A stretch of DNA of 64,000 nt from Clostridia bacterium. Its GTDB lineage: Bacteria > Bacillota > Clostridia > Oscillospirales > CAG-272. The stretch covers positions 1 to 64,000 of the forward strand of contig JAFSRI010000053.1 in the NCBI GenBank assembly GCA_017446155.1, written 5' to 3'. A model generated the notes under the pieces. It was given only the letters and a program-made list of their open reading frames with translations. It was not told the DNA's origin and ran no database searches. The position numbers and the translations under genes are program-made. Below, in pieces: positions 36,711 to 44,149 of the stretch. Position 1 is the stretch's first letter; each line of letters opens with the position of its first letter.

Positions 36711-37289
36711 TTATTTTTTTGCTCTTTTCGGTCGTGGGATTATCGTAAATTCCTTTGTTCCGCAGTAATAGGATAGTCCCGCGAACGCCGCCGCGATAAA
36801 CGGCGTAATGACATAAAACCATACAAAACTCGTTTCCGACGCCGACGCACCCGTGCCGAACACAGCACGCTCAAATCCCGCAAACGCGCCCTCCCACGTC
36901 CGCGTGATTAGGGTGAAAATTGTGTTCAGAGAATTGAAACCCTTGTATGAGCGGTTTAAATAAAAGACGGCGTGAAGTATTCCGAGGATAAGATCCGGTA
37001 TTGCGGCGATCAGCCCGGCCCAAAGCCCTTTTGATTTAAAATCGGGTTGTGACCCCGCTTTTACTCTAAGCGCGTCTTTTGCGCCTACGTCCCACAAATA
37101 AAGATCGATGAGGTAATAGTAAAAAAGCATGGTGACAATTCCGATGAGAAGGGAAAACGTTCGCCTTGTCGGAGTTTCTATACCTATCGGCAGGTATACC
37201 ATCATGCCGAATATCATCATTACCGCATGAGTTTGTATCAGCTTTCCGACATGTTGTTTTGCTTCTGAGATCTTTTCTTTGAAAGTCAT
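36711..37289 (-). CDS. Multi-pass membrane protein, unknown function
   Basis: 192 residues with about five hydrophobic segments: ~20-38, ~45-66, ~92-113, a polar stretch, and ~150-175, ending in a basic tail (PRPKRAKK). I do not recognise a family. ATG 37289 follows GAAAGGAAAAATC. It stands alone on the minus strand; no terminator is obvious before the cwlD promoter. Confidence 0.7.
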   Translation of the reverse strand: MTFKEKISEAKQHVGKLIQTHAVMMIFGMMVYLPIGIETPTRRTFSLLIGIVTMLFYYYLIDLYLWDVGAKDALRVKAGSQPDFKSKGLWAGLIAAIPDLILGILHAVFYLNRSYKGFNSLNTIFTLITRTWEGAFAGFERAVFGTGASASETSFVWFYVITPFIAAAFAGLSYYCGTKEFTIIPRPKRAKK

Positions 37290-37744
37290 GATTTTTCCTT
37301 TCGTTTATGCGTTTGGATATTTTTTATGTTATTTAATTCCGGTTTCGGCGGCTGATCATATTTGTCGTCCGCTTTTTTGTGGATTTTCGCTTGGCACAAA
37401 ATCGCCGAACCTAAAAAAACGCTTGATGCTTTAAGAGATTTTGTGCGATACTCCGAATATTTATAATCGTCTGTCGAATATACGTTATTATTATAACTTT
37501 ATTTTTAAATTTCTTCAATATTAAATGAGATTATTTATATAAAAGTTTACATTTAATTATTTTTGTGATATAATATTTTTGTATAATTTAATTTTTTTGA
37601 TAATTGAAAAAATATGGCGTGATAATACGTTCTGTTTTAGCGTTGAAAAACGTACGGCGTCTTTTTCGGTCGAGGCAAAACGCAAGACCGGATTAATGTC
37701 GTTTTTTAAGGTTTGGATAAAAGCATGCGAAAGGGGAGAAAAGC
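37290..37744. other. Intergenic region with Xer recombinase leader
   Basis: 455 bases without a convincing gene, between divergent genes. The left part is AT-rich with no repeat that I can see. The right part contains the xer promoter (37546-37574) and an untranslated leader of about 160 nt. A 65-codon open frame at 37579 has no ribosome binding site and poor composition and is not called. Confidence 0.6.
37546..37574 (+). promoter_or_regulatory. Sigma-A promoter of the Xer recombinase gene
   Basis: TTTACA (37546-37551), 17-base spacer, TATAAT (37569-37574) preceded by TGA. Confidence 0.82.
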
Positions 37745-38758
37745 ATGAGCAAAGCGAGAGAACGAGCCGACAATGAAACGTCGGAGCTTATTGAGAGGTT
37801 TTTAAGATACAAGCTCGTAATACAGGGAAGGTCACCGAAAACCGTCGAGGAATATCACCTGGATCTCAGGTTGTTTTTTCGCTTCATCATAGCTCGCAGA
37901 AGCGGAATAAACGTTGAAAGCGAAGAGTTTGGCGAGATCGACATTTCATGTGTAGACGAAGATTTCTCGCGGAGTATAAAGACGCTTGATATTCTTGAAT
38001 TTATGGCTTATCTCGCAAAAGACCGCGGTTGCGCTACATCCGCCCGCAGTAGAAAACTCTCGGCTATAAAAGCATATTTTAAATATCTTTCCGCCGTTGA
38101 AAAGGTTATCGACAAAAATCCGGCGGCTGACATCGAGGCGCCGAAGCTGAAAAAAGCTCTACCGAAATATCTTTCGCTTGACGAAAGCAAAGACCTGCTC
38201 GCAAGCGTTTACGCGGATGAAAACTCAAAGACGAAAGAACGTGACTATTGCATACTGACGCTTTTTCTCAACTGCGGCATGCGACTTTCGGAGCTTGTCG
38301 GCATAAACTTGACCGACATCGACAGGCAGGGACGGTCGCTTCGCGTGCTCGGCAAAGGCAACAAAGAGAGGATAGTATATCTCAACGACGCCTGCCGCGC
38401 GGCACTTGACGACTATCGTGCCGTTCGCGCCAAAGACGGTGAAATAAAAGATAAAAACGCGCTGTTTATATCGCGTTTTCATAAACGTATAAGTAACAAA
38501 ACGGTACAGTGGCTCGTGTATAAATATCTCGGAGAGGCGGGGTTGCAGAACAAGCATTATTCGACGCACAAATTACGTCACACGGCGGCGACGCTTATGT
38601 ATCAGGAGGGTGGAGTCGACGTGCTTGCTTTGAAAGAAATATTGGGGCATGAACAACTGACAACAACGCAGATATACACCCACGTAAGCAACAAATCGCT
38701 TGAAGAGGCGGTGAACGCAAACCCGCTGGCAGAAGTGAGAAAAAAAGAAACGAAATAA
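37745..38758 (+). CDS. Tyrosine recombinase of the XerC/XerD type
   Basis: Site-specific recombinase, probably resolving chromosome dimers at dif. 337 residues, some 35 more than usual XerD because of an insertion around 50-75 in the N-terminal SAM-like domain. Catalytic set: Arg in NCGMRLSELVG, Lys in GKGNKERIVYL, His-x-x-Arg in HKLRHTAATLM, His in ILGHEQLTTTQ and nucleophile Tyr in IYTHVS. ATG 37745 follows AAGGGGAGAAAAGC. A perfect palindromic terminator follows. No flanking mobile genes are seen, so a housekeeping role is more likely than an integrase. Confidence 0.9.
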   Translation: MSKARERADNETSELIERFLRYKLVIQGRSPKTVEEYHLDLRLFFRFIIARRSGINVESEEFGEIDISCVDEDFSRSIKTLDILEFMAYLAKDRGCATSARSRKLSAIKAYFKYLSAVEKVIDKNPAADIEAPKLKKALPKYLSLDESKDLLASVYADENSKTKERDYCILTLFLNCGMRLSELVGINLTDIDRQGRSLRVLGKGNKERIVYLNDACRAALDDYRAVRAKDGEIKDKNALFISRFHKRISNKTVQWLVYKYLGEAGLQNKHYSTHKLRHTAATLMYQEGGVDVLALKEILGHEQLTTTQIYTHVSNKSLEEAVNANPLAEVRKKETK

Positions 38759-38759
38759 A

Positions 38760-38795
38760 AAAATGCGTCGCCGATCGATCGGCGACGCATTTTAA
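38760..38795. terminator. Perfect palindromic terminator after xer
   Basis: 34-base perfect palindrome spanning 38760-38793, with half-site ATGCGTCGCCGAT and A/T flanks; it can act in both directions. Its size also allows a cruciform. Confidence 0.85.
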
Positions 38796-38862
38796 TATGC
38801 GAAAAAATATATGGTTTTATGTAATTCAAAAAGGCACCGAAAAAACACAATATTCCCGTCGG

Positions 38863-39405
38863 CTAAAACAATTCTCTCAATGATTTATATAATTGTATAA
38901 AACGCAAAGTCACGTTGTCACCGTTGTTTTTCAGGTTCGCAATTTTCTCGTCGGCAAGACTTAACACTCGGTCAAACGTCGCTTTGTCTATCACATTTTC
39001 TTTCAGTGCCTCGTCGAGTTCATCCCGATCAAGCACATATATATTTCCGCCGGCAGTATAGACGATGTCGAGAAAAAGATCGTCAAAATGCGCGGTGTCG
39101 GGAGGGGAGCATATATTGCCCGCCGTAATATCGACGTATACTTGCTTAAACGTCCCTCTCTCGTCGAACATCGCAGTGTAAAAATACGGCTCTCCGTCAA
39201 TTCCGGCTTGAAGCCAATATCCGCCCTCGAAAATTATCGGGATTATTTCGCCGTTGCCGTAGTCTTTGACAAAAGGGGCGGTGAGCTTGTCGAACCGCAT
39301 AAGCGAAGCCACCCCTCGACCGTTTTCGATAGGAGAAAACACCTGTGTTCGCTCGATTACCCGCTGCCAGTTTTTTCTGTGAATGTCGGTGTGCTTTATC
39401 TGCAT
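38863..39405 (-). CDS. DUF402 family protein (nucleoside-phosphatase-like)
   Basis: 180 residues with the DUF402 pattern: WLQAGIDGEPYFYTAMFDERGTFKQVYVDIT, then PDTAHFDDLFLDIVYTAGGNIYVLDRDELDEAL. Characterised relatives are nucleoside tri/diphosphatases or FomD-like cytidylyl hydrolases; the substrate here is unknown. RBS GGGGTGAGGA precedes ATG 39405. The start overlaps the trmL stop by 10 bases, so the two are coupled. Confidence 0.85.
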   Translation of the reverse strand: MQIKHTDIHRKNWQRVIERTQVFSPIENGRGVASLMRFDKLTAPFVKDYGNGEIIPIIFEGGYWLQAGIDGEPYFYTAMFDERGTFKQVYVDITAGNICSPPDTAHFDDLFLDIVYTAGGNIYVLDRDELDEALKENVIDKATFDRVLSLADEKIANLKNNGDNVTLRFIQLYKSLRELF

Positions 39406-39908
39406 TGTTCCTCACCCCTCACAAGCAGATCCAGACGCTTTCCGTCAGAGATAAGGTGAACGAAATCTTTTTGCCGCAATACTTCGTAAACGCCGATAGC
39501 AGCGCTGTTGGAAAGGTTAAGACTTCGCTTGTTTTCAGCCATTGGTATTCTTACGCACCTTTGCGCATTGTCGCGAATAAGCTCTTCCGGCAAGCCCCTT
39601 GTTTCTTTTCCGAAAACAAGGTACGGGTCGTCTCCGTATTCAGGCTCGGTGTGATTTTTGCTCGCCTTTGTCGTGAAAAACCATAATTCGTCATTCTTGT
39701 GCTTTTGAAGAAAATCGTCTAAATTTTCATAATAGTATATCGGCAATTCATACCAATAGTCAAGCCCCGCACGCTTCATTTTTTTGTCGTCAATCTCAAA
39801 TCCGAGCGGCTTTACAAGGTGGAGCGCCGCGCCGGTGGCTGAGCATGTTCGCGCTATGTTGCCCGTGTTTTGCGGAATTTCAGGCTCAACCAAAACAATG
39901 TTTATCAT
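39396..39908 (-). CDS. trmL: tRNA (cytidine/uridine-34 2'-O) methyltransferase TrmL
   Basis: SPOUT-class methyltransferase that modifies the wobble base of tRNA-Leu. Seen: VLVEPEIPQNTGNIARTCSATG at the N-terminus, FGKETRGLPEEL, and the knot motif IPMAENKRSLNLSNSAAIGVYEVLRQ. About 170 residues. ATG 39908 is preferred to a GTG three codons upstream, as it fits the family start and has GAAGTGAG before it. Confidence 0.93.
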   Translation of the reverse strand: MINIVLVEPEIPQNTGNIARTCSATGAALHLVKPLGFEIDDKKMKRAGLDYWYELPIYYYENLDDFLQKHKNDELWFFTTKASKNHTEPEYGDDPYLVFGKETRGLPEELIRDNAQRCVRIPMAENKRSLNLSNSAAIGVYEVLRQKDFVHLISDGKRLDLLVRGEEQCR

Positions 39909-40108
39909 TTTTCTCACTTCACTTTCGCCTGATAATTATAACTCACGCGGCAAACTTTTGCAACAACAATTTGTTTTGTCGTTTCTATTTGCTTTTTTGC
40001 AGGCGCCGCCTTGCGTTGACTTTGACGTGCGATTCTTTGCTTTTTGATATAAGCTATGATTTGCCGTTTTTTTATTTTCAATCAAAGGAAATATATAACT
40101 TTCATAAT

Positions 40109-40128
40109 TTTTTTGCCGCGGCAAAAAA
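40109..40128. repeat. 20-base perfect palindrome between trmL and pdaA
   Basis: TTTTTTGCCGCGGCAAAAAA is symmetric about 40118/40119 and lies in the region between divergent trmL and the deacetylase gene. It could be an operator, a bidirectional terminator, or a short hairpin; the T run on either side suits a terminator-like structure but no gene ends here. Confidence 0.55.
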
Positions 40129-40160
40129 TAACGCCGTAACAAAACGATAAAGGAGAAAGT

Positions 40161-40916
40161 ATGAAAAAAATTAAGTTTACAGCGCTGATTTGCGCCGTTT
40201 TTGTTCTTTTGCAAACAAACGTTTTAGCGGGGGGAAGTTACAGCTGGTATTGCGTAAGAAAAAAAGATCACGCACGTCCCGCGGCGGATGCGGATATGCG
40301 GTTTATTGAGGAGATCGGCGGCGCATATATCGGAAAAGACGAAAAGGTGGTATATCTGACGTTCGACGCGGGCTATGAGAACGGAAATATCGCACGCATA
40401 CTCGACACACTAAAAGAAAAGAATGTGTCGGGAGCGTTTTTTGTGCTTGAAAATCTTGTAAAACACGACACGGCGCTCGTGAAAAGAATGGCGGAAGAGG
40501 GGCATCTTGTTTGCAACCATACTTGTCGTCACAAGGATATGACAAAACTCAACAGAGCGGAATTTGAAGCGGAACTGAGCAAGCTGGAACAGGTGTTGCG
40601 CGACGAGGCAGGCGTTGAAGTCGCAAAGTTTTATCGTCCGCCCGAGGGACGGTTTAACCGTGAAAATCTCGAATGGGCAAGTCAGCTTGGATATAACACC
40701 GTGATGTGGAGTTTTGCTTATGCCGACTGGGATAATAACAAACAACCCGACTCGTCAAAGGCGGAAAAACTTATTCTCGACAACGTCCACAACGGCGCGA
40801 TATTGCTTCTGCATCCGACGTCGAAAACAAACGCCGACATTCTCCCGCACATTATAGACAGCTTAAAAGATCAGGGGTACCGATTCGGAACACTCGACGA
40901 AATATTCAGCAAATAA
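40161..40916 (+). CDS. Polysaccharide deacetylase, PdaA-like
   Basis: 251 residues with a signal peptide (~1-24) and a NodB-type domain: VYLTFDAGYENGN, SGAFFVLENL, NHTCRHKDMT (metal-binding His pair), FYRPPEGRFN and LLLHPTSK. The start GSYSWYCVRKKDHARP resembles PdaA (delta-lactam de-N-acetylase), which acts with CwlD in spore cortex; a cwlD-like gene lies nearby. GAAAGGAG-type site AAAGGAGAAAGT precedes ATG 40161. Confidence 0.85.
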   Translation: MKKIKFTALICAVFVLLQTNVLAGGSYSWYCVRKKDHARPAADADMRFIEEIGGAYIGKDEKVVYLTFDAGYENGNIARILDTLKEKNVSGAFFVLENLVKHDTALVKRMAEEGHLVCNHTCRHKDMTKLNRAEFEAELSKLEQVLRDEAGVEVAKFYRPPEGRFNRENLEWASQLGYNTVMWSFAYADWDNNKQPDSSKAEKLILDNVHNGAILLLHPTSKTNADILPHIIDSLKDQGYRFGTLDEIFSK

Positions 40917-40939
40917 CAGGACTATCGGTTTTTATACAA

Positions 40940-41623
40940 ATGAATAAAATTCGTTATAAGGCGGTGCTGTCGCTTGCTTTGTCGGTCGTGTTTTTTCTCT
41001 GTTTTTCCTTAAATTCAACAGCCACCGGCAAAGTCATACATTCAGGATCTCAGGTAGGAGAGAAGCGTGTTGCACTTACGTTCGACGACGGTCCGCACCC
41101 TAAAAAAACCGACGTGATTCTCGATATACTGCGCGAATATAATATTAAGGCGACTTTTTTTGTAATAGGAATGAACGCGGAAAAATACCCGTGGATAGTT
41201 GTAAGAGAGGCGGCGGAAGGGCACGAGATAGGCAATCACACATACAGCCACAGACGCCTGACAGACTGTACCGACGCGACGGAAGAGTTTAGGAAAACGT
41301 CCGATATTATAGTGTCGCTGACGGGCAGATGCCCCACGCTTATCCGTCCGCCCGAGGGGGCTTTTTGTGAAAAGAACGTTGAAGAGGCAAAAAACTGCGG
41401 AAGCGACATAGTGCTGTGGACGGTTGACACGCGCGACTGGGCAAAGGCGGGCGTTGAGTCGATTTTGGAAAACGTAAAGAAAAACGTGTGCGACGGAAGT
41501 ATTATTCTCTTTCACGATTTTACGACGAACGGCGCACACACAGCGGAGGCATTGAAGAAGATAATACCCTATTTGTTGGAGGAGGGGTATGAGTTCGTGT
41601 CTGTATCACAGCTGTTGATGTGA
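40940..41623 (+). CDS. Polysaccharide deacetylase, PgdA/CE4 type
   Basis: 227 residues, N-terminal signal/membrane helix (~8-28), then the CE4 motifs VALTFDDGPHPKKT (Asp-Asp), GNHTYSHRRL (metal His pair), RPPEGAFCEKN, DTRDW and ILFHDF. It shares the fold of the preceding gene but has the classical TFDDGPH motif, so the pair are divergent paralogues. Substrate could be peptidoglycan N-acetylglucosamine or MurNAc; not decided. No strong binding site is seen; start ATG 40940 is 23 bases after the preceding stop. Confidence 0.85.
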   Translation: MNKIRYKAVLSLALSVVFFLCFSLNSTATGKVIHSGSQVGEKRVALTFDDGPHPKKTDVILDILREYNIKATFFVIGMNAEKYPWIVVREAAEGHEIGNHTYSHRRLTDCTDATEEFRKTSDIIVSLTGRCPTLIRPPEGAFCEKNVEEAKNCGSDIVLWTVDTRDWAKAGVESILENVKKNVCDGSIILFHDFTTNGAHTAEALKKIIPYLLEEGYEFVSVSQLLM

Positions 41624-41626
41624 ATA

Positions 41627-41661
41627 GCAAAAAGCCAAGGCATCGCCTCGGCTTTTTGCGT
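41627..41661. terminator. Bidirectional terminator after the deacetylase pair
   Basis: Inverted repeat GCAAAAAGCC (41627-41636) with GGCTTTTTGC (41650-41659), one mismatch, then AGGC/GCCT (41638-41641 with 41645-41648). Lies between convergent genes. Confidence 0.85.
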
Positions 41662-41679
41662 TATATACAAAAGTATAAA

Positions 41680-42987
41680 TTACTCTGTTTCGCCTATCAA
41701 TCTTTTATATAACGCCCTTATCACGTCCTGAATCTTTTCCTCCGCAACGCCTATCGTAACGCCTTCCTCGCCCGCGCCTGCGTCGATACAAAGAATTTTC
41801 GCGCCCGTTTCACTTACCGCCGTAAATATCTTTGTAAGCACTTTGCAAGGCGCCGCGCCCACAACTGAAATAAGCGCGCATTTCGGTATCAGTGTGACGT
41901 ATCTCGGCTCGGCATATTGAGATATTTCGTTCCGAATATAATCGGCGCGCTCGGAAAAACCCTCGCGCTCAACGGCAAACGCCACGCAGTCGATTCCGCT
42001 GTATATTCCCGAAACGCCGACCCCGCGCCTGCCCAGAATTTCAAGTATCCTTTTTCTTTCCTCAGTTCCTGAGCCTATCCTGTCCTTTCCGACTTGTAAT
42101 ATCGCAAATCCGCCGCGCCCCGCGATGCCGCACACGTCTGCGCCGACTTCCGTGCGCTTGTATACTACGCGCGTGCCCTTCTCGTCGGGGGAGAGGGTGT
42201 TTTTTATTATTACGGGTATGCACGCCTGACGCAACGGCAGGACGGCGTCCTCATGAAGTACGTTTGCGCCCATAAACGAAAGACGCCGCAGCTCGTCGTA
42301 AGTTATTACGTCGATCTTTTTTGGCTCGTGAACCGTTTTCGGATCTGCCGACATGAACCCCGAAACGTCAGTCCAGTTTTCATATACGTCGGCGCCGACC
42401 GCTGCCGCAACAATCGCACCCGTAATGTCGGAGCCGCCGCGCGCAAATGTTTTGATCGTGCCGCCGGGCATACTGCCGTAAAACCCGGGAATCACGGCAT
42501 TCTCGGAACACGACAGCTCCCGCGAGGTTTTTGCGGCTGTTTCGGTGGGGAGAAACGCGCCGCGTTCGTCAAAGCAAACGCAGCGACTCGCGTCTATAAA
42601 GTCAAAGCCGAGGTAGTCGGCCACAATCTTCGCGCAGAAAAACTCCCCGCGTGAAACAAAATAGTCGCGTCCGAAATAGTTTCGTCGCCCGTAAATTAGT
42701 TCGCTGAAATCGTCGTCAAGCGACATTCTCAGCCCCAAATCTCTTATCGTCGCGTCGAACCTCGCCTTGATCTTTTCAAGCAAGAACATAAATTCATCGT
42801 ATGTCGCCCGAAAACAAGAATAAAGTAAATCGGTTATCTTCTCGTCGCCGGGGAAGCGCTTCCCCGGGGCACTTACCGTGATATACCTCCTCGTTTCGTC
42901 GCTCAAAACAATTTTCGCCGCACGCTCTATCGCTTGTGCGTCGCAAAGCGAGCTGCCGCCGAATTTTACAGCCTTGATATTTGACAT
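41680..42987 (-). CDS. Aspartokinase
   Basis: Phosphorylates aspartate, first step of the lysine, threonine, methionine and diaminopimelate pathway. 435 residues. Seen: VKFGGSSLCD at the N-terminus (KFGGSS ~8-13), RGGSDITGAIVAAAV, YENWTDVSGFMSADP, then two ACT domains at the C-terminus (ILQVGKDRI..., ALISVVGA...). The length fits class with separate ACT repeats. It stands alone; a clear promoter lies upstream with a short leader, so no lysine riboswitch is possible. It would also supply diaminopimelate and dipicolinate. Confidence 0.94.
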   Translation of the reverse strand: MSNIKAVKFGGSSLCDAQAIERAAKIVLSDETRRYITVSAPGKRFPGDEKITDLLYSCFRATYDEFMFLLEKIKARFDATIRDLGLRMSLDDDFSELIYGRRNYFGRDYFVSRGEFFCAKIVADYLGFDFIDASRCVCFDERGAFLPTETAAKTSRELSCSENAVIPGFYGSMPGGTIKTFARGGSDITGAIVAAAVGADVYENWTDVSGFMSADPKTVHEPKKIDVITYDELRRLSFMGANVLHEDAVLPLRQACIPVIIKNTLSPDEKGTRVVYKRTEVGADVCGIAGRGGFAILQVGKDRIGSGTEERKRILEILGRRGVGVSGIYSGIDCVAFAVEREGFSERADYIRNEISQYAEPRYVTLIPKCALISVVGAAPCKVLTKIFTAVSETGAKILCIDAGAGEEGVTIGVAEEKIQDVIRALYKRLIGETE

Positions 42988-43007
42988 CGTCCCCTCACCC
43001 CCATATC

Positions 43008-43036
43008 ATAATATGTCGTAAAATATCAAATGACAA
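43008..43036 (-). promoter_or_regulatory. Sigma-A promoter of aspartokinase gene
   Basis: Minus strand TTGTCA (43036-43031), 17-base spacer, TATTAT (43013-43008). The leader is ~15 nt before the ATG, with GGGGGTGAGGGG as the binding region. Confidence 0.75.
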
Positions 43037-43059
43037 AGCCGCCCCGCGCCGTATATGAC

Positions 43060-43086
43060 AAAAAACGGCGGATACCGCCGTTTTTT
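43060..43086 (-). terminator. Terminator of the holin-like pair
   Basis: AAAAAACGGCGG/CCGCCGTTTTTT (43060-43071 with 43075-43086), loop ATA, 8 bases after the stop at 43094. Confidence 0.92.
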
Positions 43087-43093
43087 GCATCTT

Positions 43094-43420
43094 TCAATAC
43101 GGCAAATCGCCGTTTTTTTCATTGCTTTCGCCGTAAAGATATTTTTTGAGCGCGTCGACCGCGTCTTCAATAAGCGTCGAGAGCGTCTTTTCGCTTAAAA
43201 ACAACTTTACAAACGGAAGTTTTTCGTATATCGCACCGATGACGGACGAGAATTTTATCTCTCCCGTGCCGGCACCCCATTTTCTTTCCGCCGCCGCCAC
43301 AAGCGATAGCAGAATGTCCTTTGCCCGTTGCTTGTAGCCGCGTTTAATAAGTATAAAGGCGCAGACGACAGCCGCCGCAGAAAGCAATATCTCAACTATA
43401 TGAGATTTAATAAATTCCAT
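43094..43420 (-). CDS. LLH-type phage holin-like protein
   Basis: 108 residues. A short N-terminal helix (IVEILLSAAAVVCAFILI) followed by a soluble helical domain with LLSLVAAAERKWGAGTGEIKFSSVIGAIYEKLPF and a C-terminal LIEDAVDALKKYL, the pattern of the LLH holin family. Start ATG 43420 is chosen as usual for the family; a TTG at 43450 directly after GGAGC is the alternative. A perfect hairpin (GCTCCGA/TCGGAGC, 43431-43448) lies just before the start. No endolysin gene is nearby. Confidence 0.7.
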   Translation of the reverse strand: MEFIKSHIVEILLSAAAVVCAFILIKRGYKQRAKDILLSLVAAAERKWGAGTGEIKFSSVIGAIYEKLPFVKLFLSEKTLSTLIEDAVDALKKYLYGESNEKNGDLPY

Positions 43421-43461
43421 TTTTTGTTTTGCTCCGAGAGATCGGAGCAAGCTCCTTTCTC

Positions 43462-43797
43462 TTAGAATATCATCCCGGCAAGCGCACCCGCAAGTGCTCC
43501 CGCTATTGCCGAGAGCACACTTCTCACCACAATTTCCACCCGTTCGCTCGGGCGTTTTTCCATGGCGCTGAGGCGCGCGTCCTGAGATTGCAATTTTTCG
43601 TTTGCGGCTTCAAGCTGTGCCACAAGCCGCGCTATGTTTTCATTCTGACTGTTTATCGCGTTTGCAAGATCCTCGAATTTCGAGATGCGCCTGGAATTGC
43701 TTTTCGCTCTCTCTTCGACCTTGCAAAGTCGCTCGGCGGCAGAAGGTGTGAACTCAACACCGTAGTCTTCCTCTGACAGAAAAACACATCCTTTCAT
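43462..43797 (-). CDS. XhlA-like coiled-coil membrane protein
   Basis: 111 residues: a polar N-terminus, a coiled coil (LEAANEKLQSQDARLSAMEKR, ~55-82) and one C-terminal hydrophobic segment (VVRSVLSAIAGALAGALAGMIF). This is the architecture of XhlA of the PBSX lysis cassette. It precedes the holin-like gene by ~40 bases and shares its promoter. ATG 43797 has GGGG about 8 bases upstream. No other phage genes are near, so it is probably a domesticated remnant. Confidence 0.7.
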   Translation of the reverse strand: MKGCVFLSEEDYGVEFTPSAAERLCKVEERAKSNSRRISKFEDLANAINSQNENIARLVAQLEAANEKLQSQDARLSAMEKRPSERVEIVVRSVLSAIAGALAGALAGMIF

Positions 43798-43810
43798 TTT
43801 TTATTCCCCG

Positions 43811-43886
43811 CTGCGTATGCCGGTGAGTTATACGCAGAGCGGACGTGCCGCGTATATATTATACCACATTTGAAGCCATTTGTAAA
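43811..43886 (-). promoter_or_regulatory. Sigma-A promoter and leader hairpin of the XhlA/holin unit
   Basis: Minus strand TTTACA (43886-43881), 17-base spacer, TATAAT (43863-43858) preceded by TGG. The leader contains an 8-bp hairpin CTGCGTAT/ATACGCAG (43811-43818 with 43830-43837) before the start. Confidence 0.8.
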
Positions 43887-44149
43887 TAGAAAAAACGAAC
43901 TTTTGTTCGATTTTGCGTCGAGTTTTTCATATATTGCCGAAATGAAACTGTCGCTTGCTTTTTTAGCGGTTGTTTCTTTGGGTTTTTAGTATATCCGCAA
44001 AACGTGCCGTCGGGAAAGGGATTTTACTTGAAAATTTTTTATTTATTAACAATTAAATATGGTAATTATTAAATTTTTATAGTATAATATAAGATGTTAA
44101 ATTGTCAAAATATGTTTTTGGCTCAAAAAACAGCATAGGAGAAGAAAAA
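43887..44149. other. Intergenic region before secA
   Basis: About 260 AT-rich bases. TATAAT at 44083-44088 may be the -10 of the secA promoter but has no good -35 at 17 bases, and lies 62 bases before the gene. No repeat, RNA gene or further coding frame is supported. Confidence 0.45.

Noticed and set aside
37579..37776. A 65-codon frame in the xer leader
   Set aside because: No ribosome binding site, overlaps the xer start out of frame, and lacks protein-like composition.
40109..40128. Palindrome before the PdaA-like gene as a terminator
   Set aside because: No gene ends within reach on either strand, so it is listed as an unexplained palindrome.
42988..43060. Possible lysine riboswitch upstream of aspartokinase
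   Set aside because: The promoter is ~15 nt from the start with a very short leader; there is no room for the ~170-nt aptamer.
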